DNA of 64,000 bases, taken from JBGTLU01 sp041743935 (lineage in GTDB: Bacteria > Bacteroidota > Bacteroidia > Sphingobacteriales > Sphingobacteriaceae). The stretch covers positions 1 through 64,000 of the forward strand of contig JBGTLU010000013.1 of assembly GCA_041743935.1 (NCBI GenBank), read 5' to 3'. This document shows, in pieces, positions 34,889 through 44,508 of the stretch. The notes beneath the pieces are model-generated. The model saw nothing but the letters and a program-made list of their open reading frames with translations, had not been told where the DNA came from and did no database searches. A program made the translations under genes and the position numbers. Positions within the stretch are counted from its first letter, which is position 1, and each line of letters opens with the position of its first letter.

Positions 34889-35308
34889 TTATTTTACAAA
34901 TAAGCCCCAACCGGTTACTTGCGGAAAGCGTACACAATATACTTGTACATGGCTATATTCTGCAATATTAATGGTAGATGGTACATCGTAACTAAATGTT
35001 CCCGAAAGTGCTTTTAAAGGGCCTATTTCTATGAAATCGCTAGTTCTTTGATTGGTTTTTGTTAGGTAAACTCTGAGGTCAGGTCCATTGGTGGTAAAGA
35101 AATTTTCGAACACTAATTTTACCCCAGATTCAGTTTGTAACATTTTTGCTGTACCACGTGTAGGGTGTGTGCCATCAACTAAGTTAGTAGTTGATAAAAC
35201 ATTTGAGGATGATGAAATTTCAAATTCTTCGGTGAGTTCTTTTAATGTATTGCTTTTACAACCTGCTAATAAAAAAACTAATCCTAAAATGATTGTTAAA
35301 TTTTTCAT
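34889..35308 (-). CDS. DM13-domain lipoprotein
   Basis: A 139-residue lipoprotein (lipobox LLAGC, Cys17) with one DM13 domain: GTAKMLQ, LVFENFFTTNGPDLRVYLTK (about 70-88) and a strand with an invariant cysteine in VQVYCVRFPQVTGWG near the end. DM13 domains are proposed to be redox or electron-transfer modules because they occur next to DOMON and cytochrome domains. A TATATTTG box 22 bases upstream is the likely promoter. The neighbouring DUF547 and polyferredoxin genes fit a redox theme. Confidence 0.85.
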   Translation of the reverse strand: MKNLTIILGLVFLLAGCKSNTLKELTEEFEISSSSNVLSTTNLVDGTHPTRGTAKMLQTESGVKLVFENFFTTNGPDLRVYLTKTNQRTSDFIEIGPLKALSGTFSYDVPSTINIAEYSHVQVYCVRFPQVTGWGLFVK

Positions 35309-35329
35309 ATAATTTGCTTTTAATTACAA

Positions 35330-35337
35330 CAAATATA
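35330..35337 (-). promoter_or_regulatory. Possible -7 element of the DM13 gene
   Basis: TATATTTG on the minus strand, an exact TAnnTTTG match, ends 21 bases before the DM13 start. No TTTG is at the usual -33 distance, but a GTCGC-GCGAC hairpin (35360-35373) lies just upstream, which could be a regulator site. Confidence 0.4.
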
Positions 35338-35381
35338 CTGAATTGTTAAGGCGTTACTTGTCGCTAAGGCGACAGATGGAT

Positions 35382-36047
35382 TTATAGTATTTTAATTGAT
35401 TTTCTGGTATATTTTATTTTTTCTTCTTGTTCTAATTCTCCCATTAATGTAGTAATAGTTTGGCGAGACGATCCAATAATGCTAGCAATGTCTTGGTGTG
35501 TAAATACATTTTCAACTGTGAGAAATCCGTTGTGTAATTCTCCGTTTTTTGTAGCATAGGAAGAGAGGAACTCAAAGAGTCTAGTTTTTACATCTTTAAA
35601 CTTTAGGTTTGTATATCGCTGCTCTATGGTGGTAAGTTTTTCGCCAACTGTTTTAGAAAATTTTAGAGATAATTGAGGATTTTTAGACAACAATTTTTCA
35701 AAATCATCTATTCTGAAGGAGCAAATGCATACATCAGAACTTACCGCTTTTGCATATTCACCAGAATGGTCAACATTTTTGTTAAGAGAGATTTCTCCAA
35801 AAATATCTCCTTCTTTTAACACATCTTTGGTTATTTCATTCCCATTATTATCTACATATGCAATTTTAACCACCCCCTTTTTAAGGAAATAAATACGTTC
35901 TAGCCGTTCATGTGTAAAGTAAATTACTTCATTTTTAGTGGCCTCTTTAAATCTGCCTATAACGCATAATTCATCGTATTGTAAATCATTTAATTGATTA
36001 AAGAGTTGATGATTACGTAGAAACCAATATTTTACATCAGTATTCAT
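35382..36047 (-). CDS. Crp/Fnr-family transcription regulator
   Basis: A 221-residue regulator with an N-terminal cyclic-nucleotide-binding-type beta-barrel (about 20-120, including GDIFGEISLNKN) and a C-terminal winged helix (about 150-215) with the recognition helix in IGSSRQTITTLMGEL. No N-terminal Fe-S cysteine set of the Fnr type is seen, and the phosphate-binding Arg of Crp is not clearly present, so the signal is unknown. It begins in the stop codon of the LysE-type gene (TAATG). Its neighbours downstream are the DM13/DUF547 genes. Confidence 0.88.
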   Translation of the reverse strand: MNTDVKYWFLRNHQLFNQLNDLQYDELCVIGRFKEATKNEVIYFTHERLERIYFLKKGVVKIAYVDNNGNEITKDVLKEGDIFGEISLNKNVDHSGEYAKAVSSDVCICSFRIDDFEKLLSKNPQLSLKFSKTVGEKLTTIEQRYTNLKFKDVKTRLFEFLSSYATKNGELHNGFLTVENVFTHQDIASIIGSSRQTITTLMGELEQEEKIKYTRKSIKIL

Positions 36048-36682
36048 TAACTATTTTTTATATAAATATTAATGAGTTGAATTACACCTAAAACAATAAA
36101 AATCCATCCCATAACCTTGTTAATATTACCTGCAAACAACGCGTTAATTTTATCTTTGTTGCGTGAAGAAATTGCAGCAAACGTTATAAATAGACCAAGA
36201 GCACCTGCAGCAGCTCCAAGTACAAAACCCGCTTTTTCTGTCCAGGTAATCACTTCAAATAATCCTGTACTGCTTATATAAATCATTACCGCTATCCAAT
36301 AAGTAAATATTTGAGGATTTAGTAATGCCAAAAGTAAACCCTTACCAAAATCACCAGCTTTAGAACTTTTGCTTTCTGCAACTACTTCTGTTGGTTTTTG
36401 TTTAAATAGGAGAGTGTAAATACCAATAAAAATTAAAACAGGAGCAAAAAAGTAGGTTGCATATCTTACAACAAAACTATCTGTACCTAATAGTTCTATA
36501 CCTTGCACGGCTAAGAAAGCATAAAGCACTTCAGGCAATGCGCCTCCAAAAGAAACTCGAAGGGCAGAGCGCATGTCTTTGCTAATGGCAGTATGTATAA
36601 CTCCCAAGTTTACCGGACCTAATTGTAAGGAACCTACAAAACTTGCAAATGCAGCTGTTATGAATATGATTAAATACGTCAT
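36047..36682 (-). CDS. LysE-family exporter
   Basis: A 211-residue inner-membrane protein with six predicted helices. The start AAFASFVGSLQLGPVNLGVI fits the LysE/RhtB amino-acid exporter pattern (PGP replaced by LGPVN). The later GFVLGAAAGALGLF segment and C-terminal helix also fit. The substrate cannot be deduced. It overlaps the Crp/Fnr gene by one stop/start unit and follows murA by 11 bases. Confidence 0.82.
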   Translation of the reverse strand: MTYLIIFITAAFASFVGSLQLGPVNLGVIHTAISKDMRSALRVSFGGALPEVLYAFLAVQGIELLGTDSFVVRYATYFFAPVLIFIGIYTLLFKQKPTEVVAESKSSKAGDFGKGLLLALLNPQIFTYWIAVMIYISSTGLFEVITWTEKAGFVLGAAAGALGLFITFAAISSRNKDKINALFAGNINKVMGWIFIVLGVIQLINIYIKNS

Positions 36683-36693
36683 TAAAACTTATT

Positions 36694-38007
36694 CTATGCA
36701 GAAATTCGTTTAATATCAGCCCCGATGGATTGTAATCGTTCTTCTATGTATTGATATCCTCTATCAATTTGCTCGATGTTATTTATTACGCTCTTTCCTT
36801 CTGCAGTGAGTGCTGCAATAAGCAAAGATACACCAGCTCTGATATCGGGCGAAGTCATGGTAATTCCGCGCAATTTATTTTTTCTACCTAATCCTATAAC
36901 ATTTGCCCGATGCGGGTCACAAAGGATGATTTGGGCACCCATATCAATCAATTTATCTACAAAGAACAAACGGCTTTCGAACATTTTTTGATGGATGAGC
37001 ACACTGCCTTTGGCTTGTGTGGCAACTACTAAAATAATGCTTAGTAAATCAGGTGTAAAACCTGGCCAAGGGGCATCTGCAATGGTAAGAATAGAGCCAT
37101 CTATGAAATTTTCAATTTCATAACTTTCTTGCTCCGGAATAAATATATCATCTCCTTTAAGTTCAAATTTAATTCCCATTTTACGGAACACATCCGGAAT
37201 CATACCCAGTTGGTCGTATCGAACGTTTTTGATGGTAATTTCCGATTGAGTCATGGCTGCTAACCCAATGAATGAACCAATTTCTATCATATCTGGCAAC
37301 AGTCTGTGTTCGCATCCACCTAAAGTTTCTACCCCTTCAATGGTTAATAAATTAGATCCTACACCACTAATTTTGCCACCCATGCTGTTAATCATCTTGC
37401 ATAACTGCTGTATGTATGGCTCGCAAGCAGCATTATAAATGGTGGTTTTACCATATGCTAAAACAGCCGCCATGATAACATTGGCTGTGCCCGTTACGGA
37501 TGCTTCTTCCAATAGCATGAAATTACCTTTTAGGTTACTTCCATCCACACTAAAGAAATGCTCTTTTGGATCGTAATTAAATTTCGCTCCTAACTTCTCA
37601 AATCCTAGAAAATGCGTGTCTAATCTTCTTCTTCCGATTTTATCGCCGCCTGGTTTTGGAATGTAAGCCTTGCCGAATCTGCCTAAAAGCGGTCCTACAA
37701 TCATGATAGAACCTCTTAAGGCTGCCCCTTTTTTCTTAAATTCTGGGGATAGTAGAAAATCTTGATTGATATTTTTTGCTTCAAAAGTATAAGTATCTGA
37801 CGATAGTTGATGTACTTCTACTCCTAAGTCAGCTAGTAATTCGATGAGTTTGTTTACATCCTGTATGTTTGGGATGTTAGAAATAGTTACTTTTTCTTTG
37901 GTTAGTAAAACAGCAGAAATTACTTGTAAGGCTTCGTTTTTTGCTCCTTGAGGTGTAATTTCTCCTTTTAAACGTTTACCACCATGTATCTCAAATGCGT
38001 TGGACAT
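36694..38007 (-). CDS. murA: UDP-GlcNAc 1-carboxyvinyltransferase, Asp in the fosfomycin-target site
   Basis: First committed enzyme of peptidoglycan synthesis; it transfers enolpyruvate from PEP to UDP-GlcNAc. The 437 residues show GAKNEALQ with the catalytic Lys (K23), the loop PGGDKIGRRRLDTH (about 119-132) and the C-terminal FTPDLLSI and DIRAGVSLLIAAL. In E. coli the loop cysteine C115 is alkylated by fosfomycin; here that position is Asp122 (codon at 37642-37644). Asp variants in mycobacteria and chlamydiae stay active and resist fosfomycin. The DUF4290 gene lies 27 bases upstream. Confidence 0.96.
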   Translation of the reverse strand: MSNAFEIHGGKRLKGEITPQGAKNEALQVISAVLLTKEKVTISNIPNIQDVNKLIELLADLGVEVHQLSSDTYTFEAKNINQDFLLSPEFKKKGAALRGSIMIVGPLLGRFGKAYIPKPGGDKIGRRRLDTHFLGFEKLGAKFNYDPKEHFFSVDGSNLKGNFMLLEEASVTGTANVIMAAVLAYGKTTIYNAACEPYIQQLCKMINSMGGKISGVGSNLLTIEGVETLGGCEHRLLPDMIEIGSFIGLAAMTQSEITIKNVRYDQLGMIPDVFRKMGIKFELKGDDIFIPEQESYEIENFIDGSILTIADAPWPGFTPDLLSIILVVATQAKGSVLIHQKMFESRLFFVDKLIDMGAQIILCDPHRANVIGLGRKNKLRGITMTSPDIRAGVSLLIAALTAEGKSVINNIEQIDRGYQYIEERLQSIGADIKRISA

Positions 38008-38034
38008 AGTTTAGGTTTTGTTTTTGAGATGTAA

Positions 38035-38658
38035 TTAGTATCGTTTGCCAGAACGAGGATTCTTTTTTCGGTTTTTAAAGTTATTTTGTCTTGCGGGGGT
38101 AGCTGTTCTTACTTGTATCTGATTTAAACTAGTATTTTCTGCTAAAGATAATTCCCCTTTGGATAAAAGTTTTAAATCGTTGATGATGGTTTCATCTGCA
38201 ACATGGTCTTTGTTCCAAGTAACGTAAGCCATTTTCATGAAATTAGCAATCCACGAAACGTATTGGGCTTTTCTTTCCGGATCTTCTAAAGCTTTTGCCT
38301 TTTCAATCATCAGTTCTACTGATTTTCCGTAATGTTTAAAGCGGATTTTGCTGTGAGGGTATCCAATTCTATCTGGTTTGCGTTCGATGATTTCTCGTTG
38401 TGGAAGTGGATATGGAGAATCTACATCTAAATTATAACCAGAAATGATAAATAAATGATCCCATAATTTATGTTTAAAATCTGCCACGTCGCGCAAATGA
38501 GGGTTTAATTGACCCATTAACTCTATAACGGCTTGTGCAAATCTGTTTCGTTCGTCTTTGCTGGGTAATGCTTTAACAAACTCCACCATGTTTTGCACAT
38601 TACGTCCATATTCAGATAAGAGTAATTTTTTTCGTGTGGTATTATAATCAAAATTCAT
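38035..38658 (-). CDS. DUF4290 family protein
   Basis: A 207-residue cytoplasmic protein of family DUF4290, restricted to Bacteroidota. The start MNFDYNTTRKKLLLSEYGRN and the LPSKDERNRFAQAVIELMG stretch are typical. An ATG nine codons upstream lies in a less conserved segment, so I use 38658. The tail is basic and Arg/Asn-rich (ARQNNFKNRKKNPRSGKRY), which may bind nucleic acid. The function is unknown. It is 27 bases upstream of murA on the same strand. Confidence 0.85.
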   Translation of the reverse strand: MNFDYNTTRKKLLLSEYGRNVQNMVEFVKALPSKDERNRFAQAVIELMGQLNPHLRDVADFKHKLWDHLFIISGYNLDVDSPYPLPQREIIERKPDRIGYPHSKIRFKHYGKSVELMIEKAKALEDPERKAQYVSWIANFMKMAYVTWNKDHVADETIINDLKLLSKGELSLAENTSLNQIQVRTATPARQNNFKNRKKNPRSGKRY

Positions 38659-38740
38659 ATATACTGCTAAAGTAGGATGCAACAAACTTAAAAAATATTC
38701 TATCGGTTAAAGCAATTGTGCATCTATAATGATAAATAAT

Positions 38741-40615
38741 TTATTTTTTTGGATTTAAAATCATCATTTCAATCACCGAATTTTCATAAACGCGGTGGGT
38801 TGCTTTGATAAAGTCTTCTTGGTTTGCTTTGTAGATGTTTTCTACATATTTCTGTGGGTTTCTGTCGAACAATGGGAACCAAGTACTTTGCACTTGAATC
38901 ATGATACGATGTCCTTTTTTGAAAGTATGTAGTACATCTTCTAAACGGAAATTAACATCCGTTATTTGATTAGGCACAAATGGTTCCGGTTTTTCGAAAC
39001 TATTTCTGAATCTGCCACGCATAATTTCGCTACGTACCATTTGCCAATAATTGCTTAGGGTGATATTTTTGTGAGGCATGTGTGGGTGATTTGGAGTATC
39101 TGCCGGATATACGTCAATTAATTTTACAATCCAATCGGCATCAGAGCCGGTAGTGCTCACTTTTAATTTTGCCATTATTTCGCCACTTAAGGTTACATCT
39201 TCTGTCAGAATATCGCTTACATAGGTCAAAACATCTGGTCTACGACCGGCAAAGCGTTGGTCTTCGCTCATGTAATTGAACGGAGTAAAACCAATGGTAG
39301 TAGTGTTGTCATCGGTATGTGGTACCGGTTTCATGGGGTCGCTTATGAATTCAGCAAACCGATCGGCGCTATTTGCTTTGGCAGATAAACTACCATCGGC
39401 ACCTAAATATAAAGATGCTTTTGTGCTTTGTACAGGAGGCCATTTAGCAAACTGATTCCACTCGTTTTTACCAGTATCGAACATATAAGCTTCCGGTAAT
39501 CCGGTTCTTCCATTACCAGCTCCTTTTAGAAAATGGTTGAAGAAGTTAAACTCAATATTTTTCTGATAAAACGTAGCGATGCTATCGCCAAAATATACAT
39601 TACTATGCACAGTTGGGCCGGTTTCTCGCGACCACCTGCCATGACCAAAAGGGCCCATTACCAAGGTATTGTAAGTGCCCGGATTATTTTTTTCTAGAGC
39701 CTTGTAGATAGATAAAGGACCATATAAATCTTCGGCATCAAACCAGCCCCCAACCGTCATTACGGCATGTTTTACTCCTTTTAAATGCTGAACTAAACCT
39801 CTTTTTTGCCAAAATTCATCGTAGTTCGGGTGGTTTACCATTTCTTGCCAAAAGAAATTATCAGCATAATATTTATCTGCATTTTTCAAGGGACCTAAAT
39901 CTAAATGAAATTGGTAGCCATCTCTGGTTTTTGGGTCAATCATTTTGTACCAAGCCTCTTTTTGTGGACCATCTTTTTGAACTCCAAACACCGGGAAAGT
40001 GAAAAAATAGGCTTGCATAAATGCCCCATTATGATGAAAATCGTCAAAGAAAAAATCGCCTATGGGTGCTTGTGGCGAGGATGCTTTTAAAGCCGGATGC
40101 TTACTTAAGGCCCCAGCTGCTGTGTAGAAACCAGGGTAGGAGATGCCCCATTGCCCAACTCTGCCATTATTATTTGGCAAGTTTTTAATCAACCAATCAA
40201 TGGCGTCGTAGGTATCGGAGGCTTCATCTACATCGTTTTTTGTTTTTTTATTGGGGATGTGTGGAGTCATGTTAGTAAAGGTTCCTTCGCTCATCCATCT
40301 ACCTCTAACATCCTGATAAACAAAAATGTATTTATCTTTCATTAAAAACTCAGAAGGGCCTAAACGAGCCGGAAATCTATCTTCTCCGTATGGTGCAACG
40401 CTGTAGCAGGTTCGCTGCATTAGAATCGGATACTTTTTATTTCTGGAAATATCTTTCGGTACATAAATGGCTGTAAAAAGCTTTGTTCCATCTCGCATGG
40501 TGATGTAACGTTCTGTTTTCGTGTAGTTTTCTCGGATGTAAGCCTCGTTATTGTTTTGAGCTAAGGCGAAAAAAGGAATAAGCAAGAATGCTATTACGTA
40601 ACTGATTCTTTTCAT
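38741..40615 (-). CDS. Secreted CocE/NonD-family hydrolase (X-Pro dipeptidyl-peptidase type)
   Basis: A 624-residue exported serine hydrolase with a signal peptide (1-19, after ALA). The alpha/beta-hydrolase part contains the nucleophile motif GQWGISYPGFY (Ser at about 156), and the C-terminal jelly-roll domain of the S15/CocE group is visible (VTLSGEIMAKLKVS, DWIVKLIDVYP). Members cleave ester or amide bonds, for example in acyl compounds and Pro-containing peptides. The substrate is not readable. No cotranscribed neighbour lies within 125 bases. Confidence 0.9.
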   Translation of the reverse strand: MKRISYVIAFLLIPFFALAQNNNEAYIRENYTKTERYITMRDGTKLFTAIYVPKDISRNKKYPILMQRTCYSVAPYGEDRFPARLGPSEFLMKDKYIFVYQDVRGRWMSEGTFTNMTPHIPNKKTKNDVDEASDTYDAIDWLIKNLPNNNGRVGQWGISYPGFYTAAGALSKHPALKASSPQAPIGDFFFDDFHHNGAFMQAYFFTFPVFGVQKDGPQKEAWYKMIDPKTRDGYQFHLDLGPLKNADKYYADNFFWQEMVNHPNYDEFWQKRGLVQHLKGVKHAVMTVGGWFDAEDLYGPLSIYKALEKNNPGTYNTLVMGPFGHGRWSRETGPTVHSNVYFGDSIATFYQKNIEFNFFNHFLKGAGNGRTGLPEAYMFDTGKNEWNQFAKWPPVQSTKASLYLGADGSLSAKANSADRFAEFISDPMKPVPHTDDNTTTIGFTPFNYMSEDQRFAGRRPDVLTYVSDILTEDVTLSGEIMAKLKVSTTGSDADWIVKLIDVYPADTPNHPHMPHKNITLSNYWQMVRSEIMRGRFRNSFEKPEPFVPNQITDVNFRLEDVLHTFKKGHRIMIQVQSTWFPLFDRNPQKYVENIYKANQEDFIKATHRVYENSVIEMMILNPKK

Positions 40616-40871
40616 AAAATTGGTTTAGATTCAATTACGAATATAAAAGAATTTGAAAGAAGTATTAATTGGTGATTAGTAATTAGCGATTAGTTTAATT
40701 AATAATTATAAAGTAAAATGTTTTAAGGTGATTTTAGTAGAAACCAGAGCCAAGAAATAGGATATAGTATATTTTAATTTTTCATTCCATCACTTTATAA
40801 CCGTAAAACTCTATTGCAAAATTTAATCCTTGATTATCAGCATTTTATTTTTTGAACCAACTAATTAACCA

Positions 40872-43126
40872 TTAATAGTTAACTGCAAAGCCAATTCCAA
40901 AACCCATATCACTATCGTAGTGCGTTCTGAAACCAAAATTTTTAGCTGCTATGTAGTTAAATCCAAGCATATATTCTTTATCCGTATTAAACATTACACC
41001 TGCTCTAATTCTTTTTGAAATAGGAATATCTTCTCGTTTTAATTGTAGCCTTATGTTCCCGTCGTTATAAAACTCACCTTGTAAAACAAATAGTAAGGGT
41101 AATGTATAGGCTAGTCCCAAACTCAATTGCTTACGATTATCTTTCTCATTTTTTTGTCCAAACAAGTTTTTTCTGTTCCTTCGACACCTAATTCCCTAAA
41201 TCTCCAATCAAAGCCTACAAATGCATATAACCATTGCATTTTATCTAAATATCTGCCCACATGTGTTTCTACTTCATAGCCATGTTCGTTGTGATATCCT
41301 AATCGCCATTCTGTGTTGATGCTCCATCTGGCATTATGCAACATAGCCATGCCGTCATTCCCATTAATGGCAAAGTCGTTTTGAATCATAAAATGAAATT
41401 CATTGCTTTCTTTTTGTAATTTCTTATAGGCCCATTTTTTATTAGGTAAGTAAGGGTTTGGAGCTTGATTTTCAGTACTAAATACTCGATTCATACCTGC
41501 CATCATGTGATACAAAATATGACAATGGAAAAACCAGTCGCCCTCTAAATTTGCATTAAACTCTATTACATTGGTCTCCATTGGCATGATATCAATAACA
41601 TTTTTAAGTGGAGCGTAATCGCCTTGACCGTTAATTACTCTAAAATCGTGTCCGTGTAAGTGCATGGGATGCCTCATCATTGAGTTATTATATAAAGTGA
41701 TGCGAACATTTTCACCCTTTTTGATTAAAATTTTGTCTGATTCTGCAAGCACTTTATTATCCATACTCCACACGTAGCGACTCATATTACCGGTTAGCTC
41801 AAAACGTATTTCTCTTACAGTAGTATTGCTATCTAGAGTTGTTTTAGTTGGTGATTTAAGCATGGCATAATTAAGGGTTACTAAATCTACATTGCCAGAG
41901 TGGCTAGAATGGTCCATATTCTCCATATCCATTTTCATGGGTTCTTTATCGCCAGTAATTTCGGGATACATTACCGTATTCATATCCATTTGTTGCAGGC
42001 TCATATCCATTCCCATATCATTCATATCGCCATTCATCTTCATCATATCATTCATCATTTTCATTCCTTCAAAATATTTTAGTTTTGGCAAAAGACTAAC
42101 TAATTGTTTGATACCCGAACCGATGTAAATGGAAGCCGATTTAGTTCTGTCTTCTGGTGTTGCTAAAAATTCGTACGACGTATTTTCTGATGGGATAGTA
42201 ACAATAACATCATAGGTTTCTGAAACACCAATAATTAATCTATCCACTTCCACAGGTTCTACATCGTTACCGTCGTTGGCTACTACTGTAATTTTGCCAC
42301 CTGCATAAGTTAGCCAAAAATAGGAGGATGCTCCACCGTTTGAGATTTGTAGTCTTACTCTATCTCCTGCCTTGAATTGCGAAAGTTGGCTTTCATTTTT
42401 ACCGTTTATTAAAAACTTATCATAGTAAATATCGCTCACATCCATTGCCAACATTCGTTTCCATTCGTTGGTGAGTTTGGTTTTAAAATGACCTTCTCGT
42501 ATGGCTTCCGCATAACTTTGCGTGGTTCCCTTTTTGATGGCAAACCAATCGGAAGCATTATGTAACATTCTGTGAACATTTTCGGGCTTGTAGTCTGTCC
42601 ATTCACTCAAAATAATGGGAACAGTTGGTAAATCGTCAATACCTTTTCTGAAGGTTGGATCATCCTCCTTCTTTTTCAAAATCATAGAACCATACATGCC
42701 TATTTGTTCTTGTAGTCCACTATGGCTGTGATACCAATGCGTGCCATTTTGAATTATCGGAAAACGATAAACATGTGTTTTATTTGGTTCGATAGGCATT
42801 TGGGTTAAGTAAGGCACACCATCTTCTTTGTTGGGTAAATACAAGCCATGCCAATGCAGGGATGTACCTTCTTTTAGTTGGTTATGTACGTGAATTTCAG
42901 CCGTGTCGCCTTCAGTAAAGGTGAGCGTTGGCATAGGAATTTGCCCGTTTACTGCAATGGCTCGTTTAACTTTTCCGGTAAAGTTTACCAATGTATCAGA
43001 TACATATAATTCGTAACGTACTACTTTTCCAGTAGTCGGGACATGTTGCGCGAATAATGATTGCATTGCCATTAATGAAATAATTAATGGCAATGCAATT
43101 TTTAGATATTTTGCTTGTTTTTTCAT
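40872..43126 (-). pseudogene. Multicopper oxidase with C-terminal barrel-like domain, frameshifted near its 3' end
   Basis: A secreted copper oxidase of the CopA/PcoA type. It has a signal peptide (1-26) and three cupredoxin domains. Copper sites are HWHG (91-94), HWYHSH (130-135), HPMHLHG and the HCHILYHMM block with the type 1 Cys. A Met/His-rich insert lies before the third domain (41890-42110). A further C-terminal domain of beta strands follows. The reading frame breaks in the T6 run at 41167-41172: one more base gives EKNLFGQKN and joins the frame of the 97-residue segment 40872-41165, for 751 residues in total. Without it the protein ends at 41123 after a garbled GTEKTCLDKKMRK tail. 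All copper sites precede the break. Confidence 0.85.
41167..41172 (-). other. Homopolymer with one missing base (frameshift site)
   Basis: Minus strand reads GAA AAA ACT here; a seventh A would give GAA AAA AAC TTG TTT GGA, in frame with the remaining C-terminal domain. Confidence 0.85.
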
Positions 43127-43128
43127 GA

Positions 43129-43686
43129 TTATTGATTTTCAAAATCAAATGAAATAGAAAGATATTCCCACGACATACTTATTTGTCCTTTCCTATTATC
43201 CAAAGCTAGTACTTTATAGGTAAGTGCTTCTGTAATGGTTTTGGATTTCTTAGGTTTTACAGTAAGCCTAATCACATCATTTTCAGTATTGTAGTAGTCT
43301 GCCAAGTGCATATCCCAATCTTTACTCAAGATTATTGTCCATTCATTTTTATCGGGAATGGTGAAGAAACCATACTTCCCTTTTTTGATAAATTGTTTAT
43401 TAATTAATATGTCTTTTGAAAACTCAATCCAAGTGGCTTTGTGTGCACCAGTCGCCCAAACTTCACTATATGCTATAAGACCATTCCATATATTTCGACC
43501 TCTTACACTAGGCGAACCGTAATCTATGTGAACGTGGTTTTCGCCAATTATTTCCATTGCAGATTTACGTGGACTTTTAACTTTAACTGTTGTATCCTTC
43601 GGTGTTGAGTGTTGTTCGTGTTGTGCTAAAGATTGGAAGGAAAAACAAATTAGGGCAAACAGGATAGTTATTTTGTTCATTGTCAT
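43129..43686 (-). CDS. Secreted DUF2911 protein
   Basis: A 185-residue protein with a signal peptide (about 1-21) and a DUF2911 domain, in which IDYGSPSVRGRNIWNGL (about 55-71), WATGAHKATWIEF (about 79-91) and GKYGFFTIPDKNEWTIILSK are diagnostic. The function is unknown. It lies 2 bases upstream of the multicopper oxidase and 12 bases downstream of the HMA-MauE gene, so it probably belongs to the metal island, although this family is also found elsewhere. Confidence 0.88.
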   Translation of the reverse strand: MTMNKITILFALICFSFQSLAQHEQHSTPKDTTVKVKSPRKSAMEIIGENHVHIDYGSPSVRGRNIWNGLIAYSEVWATGAHKATWIEFSKDILINKQFIKKGKYGFFTIPDKNEWTIILSKDWDMHLADYYNTENDVIRLTVKPKKSKTITEALTYKVLALDNRKGQISMSWEYLSISFDFENQ

Positions 43687-43698
43687 AGTGTTAAGGTA

Positions 43699-44424
43699 TT
43701 AAATAAAATGATTAAGTAACATGAATCCACTCATACCAATCATCAATACATCTTCGAGGATTGTGACGGTACTCATGGGTAAATTGAAGATTGCACCCAA
43801 GCAAGCACACTGAATTTTTCTTTTATTCAGCACCGATTGCAGCACACCAATTATACTAACACTCATTACTATGAAAGTGGTAAGATTGGTGATGAACGGA
43901 TTAAAATTGACCAGGAATGCAATTCCGAGAGCTAATTCGGTAAAAGCATAAATATAGGCCCAAGCCGGAAAATGTTTGGCAACTACATCATACATCACAT
44001 AACTTTCGGCAAATCCTTTTAGGTTTAACAATTTGAAAAAAGAAAACACTAAAAAGAAACCCGCCATAAAATAGCGCATAAAATTGCTCCATGATGCATC
44101 GGTGATGGGGGAGGTTGTGAACGAAATTAAACCGCTAACCAAGGTGATGTAGAAGAATATCAGTAAAATGGGTTTATAAGTCTCGAGCCAACTTTTGCTT
44201 TTCTCCACCATTTCATTGTGCTGGATAGCAGAAATTTGGTATTTAGCATCCAGTGATTTCTGAAGCCTCTCTAGCGAAACATGCTTATCCATGCTGATGG
44301 TAGCTGAATTTTCATTTTTTGAAACTTCCACATCAGTAATATTTTCTACTAATAGCAAAGCCGATTTTACTTTTGCTTCGCAGCTTGAACAGGTCATTCC
44401 GGTTACTTGATAGGTATGTTGCAT
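43699..44424 (-). CDS. HMA domain fused to MauE/DoxX-like membrane protein
   Basis: A 241-residue protein. An HMA metal-binding domain comes first, with the copper motif MTCSSC (C12, C15), and about 170 residues with four membrane helices follow in the pattern of MauE/DoxX redox-associated membrane proteins (YFMAGFFLVFSFFKLLNLKG). A CACLG motif after the third helix could be redox active. It may take up metal at the membrane or pass electrons. It is 85 bases downstream of the AraC-type regulator gene and leads the oxidase and DUF2911 genes. Confidence 0.85.
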   Translation of the reverse strand: MQHTYQVTGMTCSSCEAKVKSALLLVENITDVEVSKNENSATISMDKHVSLERLQKSLDAKYQISAIQHNEMVEKSKSWLETYKPILLIFFYITLVSGLISFTTSPITDASWSNFMRYFMAGFFLVFSFFKLLNLKGFAESYVMYDVVAKHFPAWAYIYAFTELALGIAFLVNFNPFITNLTTFIVMSVSIIGVLQSVLNKRKIQCACLGAIFNLPMSTVTILEDVLMIGMSGFMLLNHFI

Positions 44425-44508
44425 TTTTAAAGATTTAAATTTATGTTACAAATTTCAGCATAGAAAGAGCTTAGAAGTTTGTAAAATTTTGGGGCTGATT
44501 TATGAGAT

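Noticed and set aside
40680..40702. Direct repeat ATTAGTAATTAGCGATTAG as a binding site
   Set aside because: It is a short, low-complexity AT-rich sequence with no partner copy near another gene.
40872..41165. A separate 97-residue outer-membrane protein gene
   Set aside because: The frame joins the oxidase exactly with one added base and the ORF has no proper signal peptide.
41160..41175. Programmed -1 ribosomal frameshift at A6-C in the oxidase gene
   Set aside because: The zero frame (GAA AAA ACT) does not put the run in the X-XXY-YYZ register needed for tandem slippage, and I see no stimulating structure. A plain indel or slippage of polymerase is simpler.
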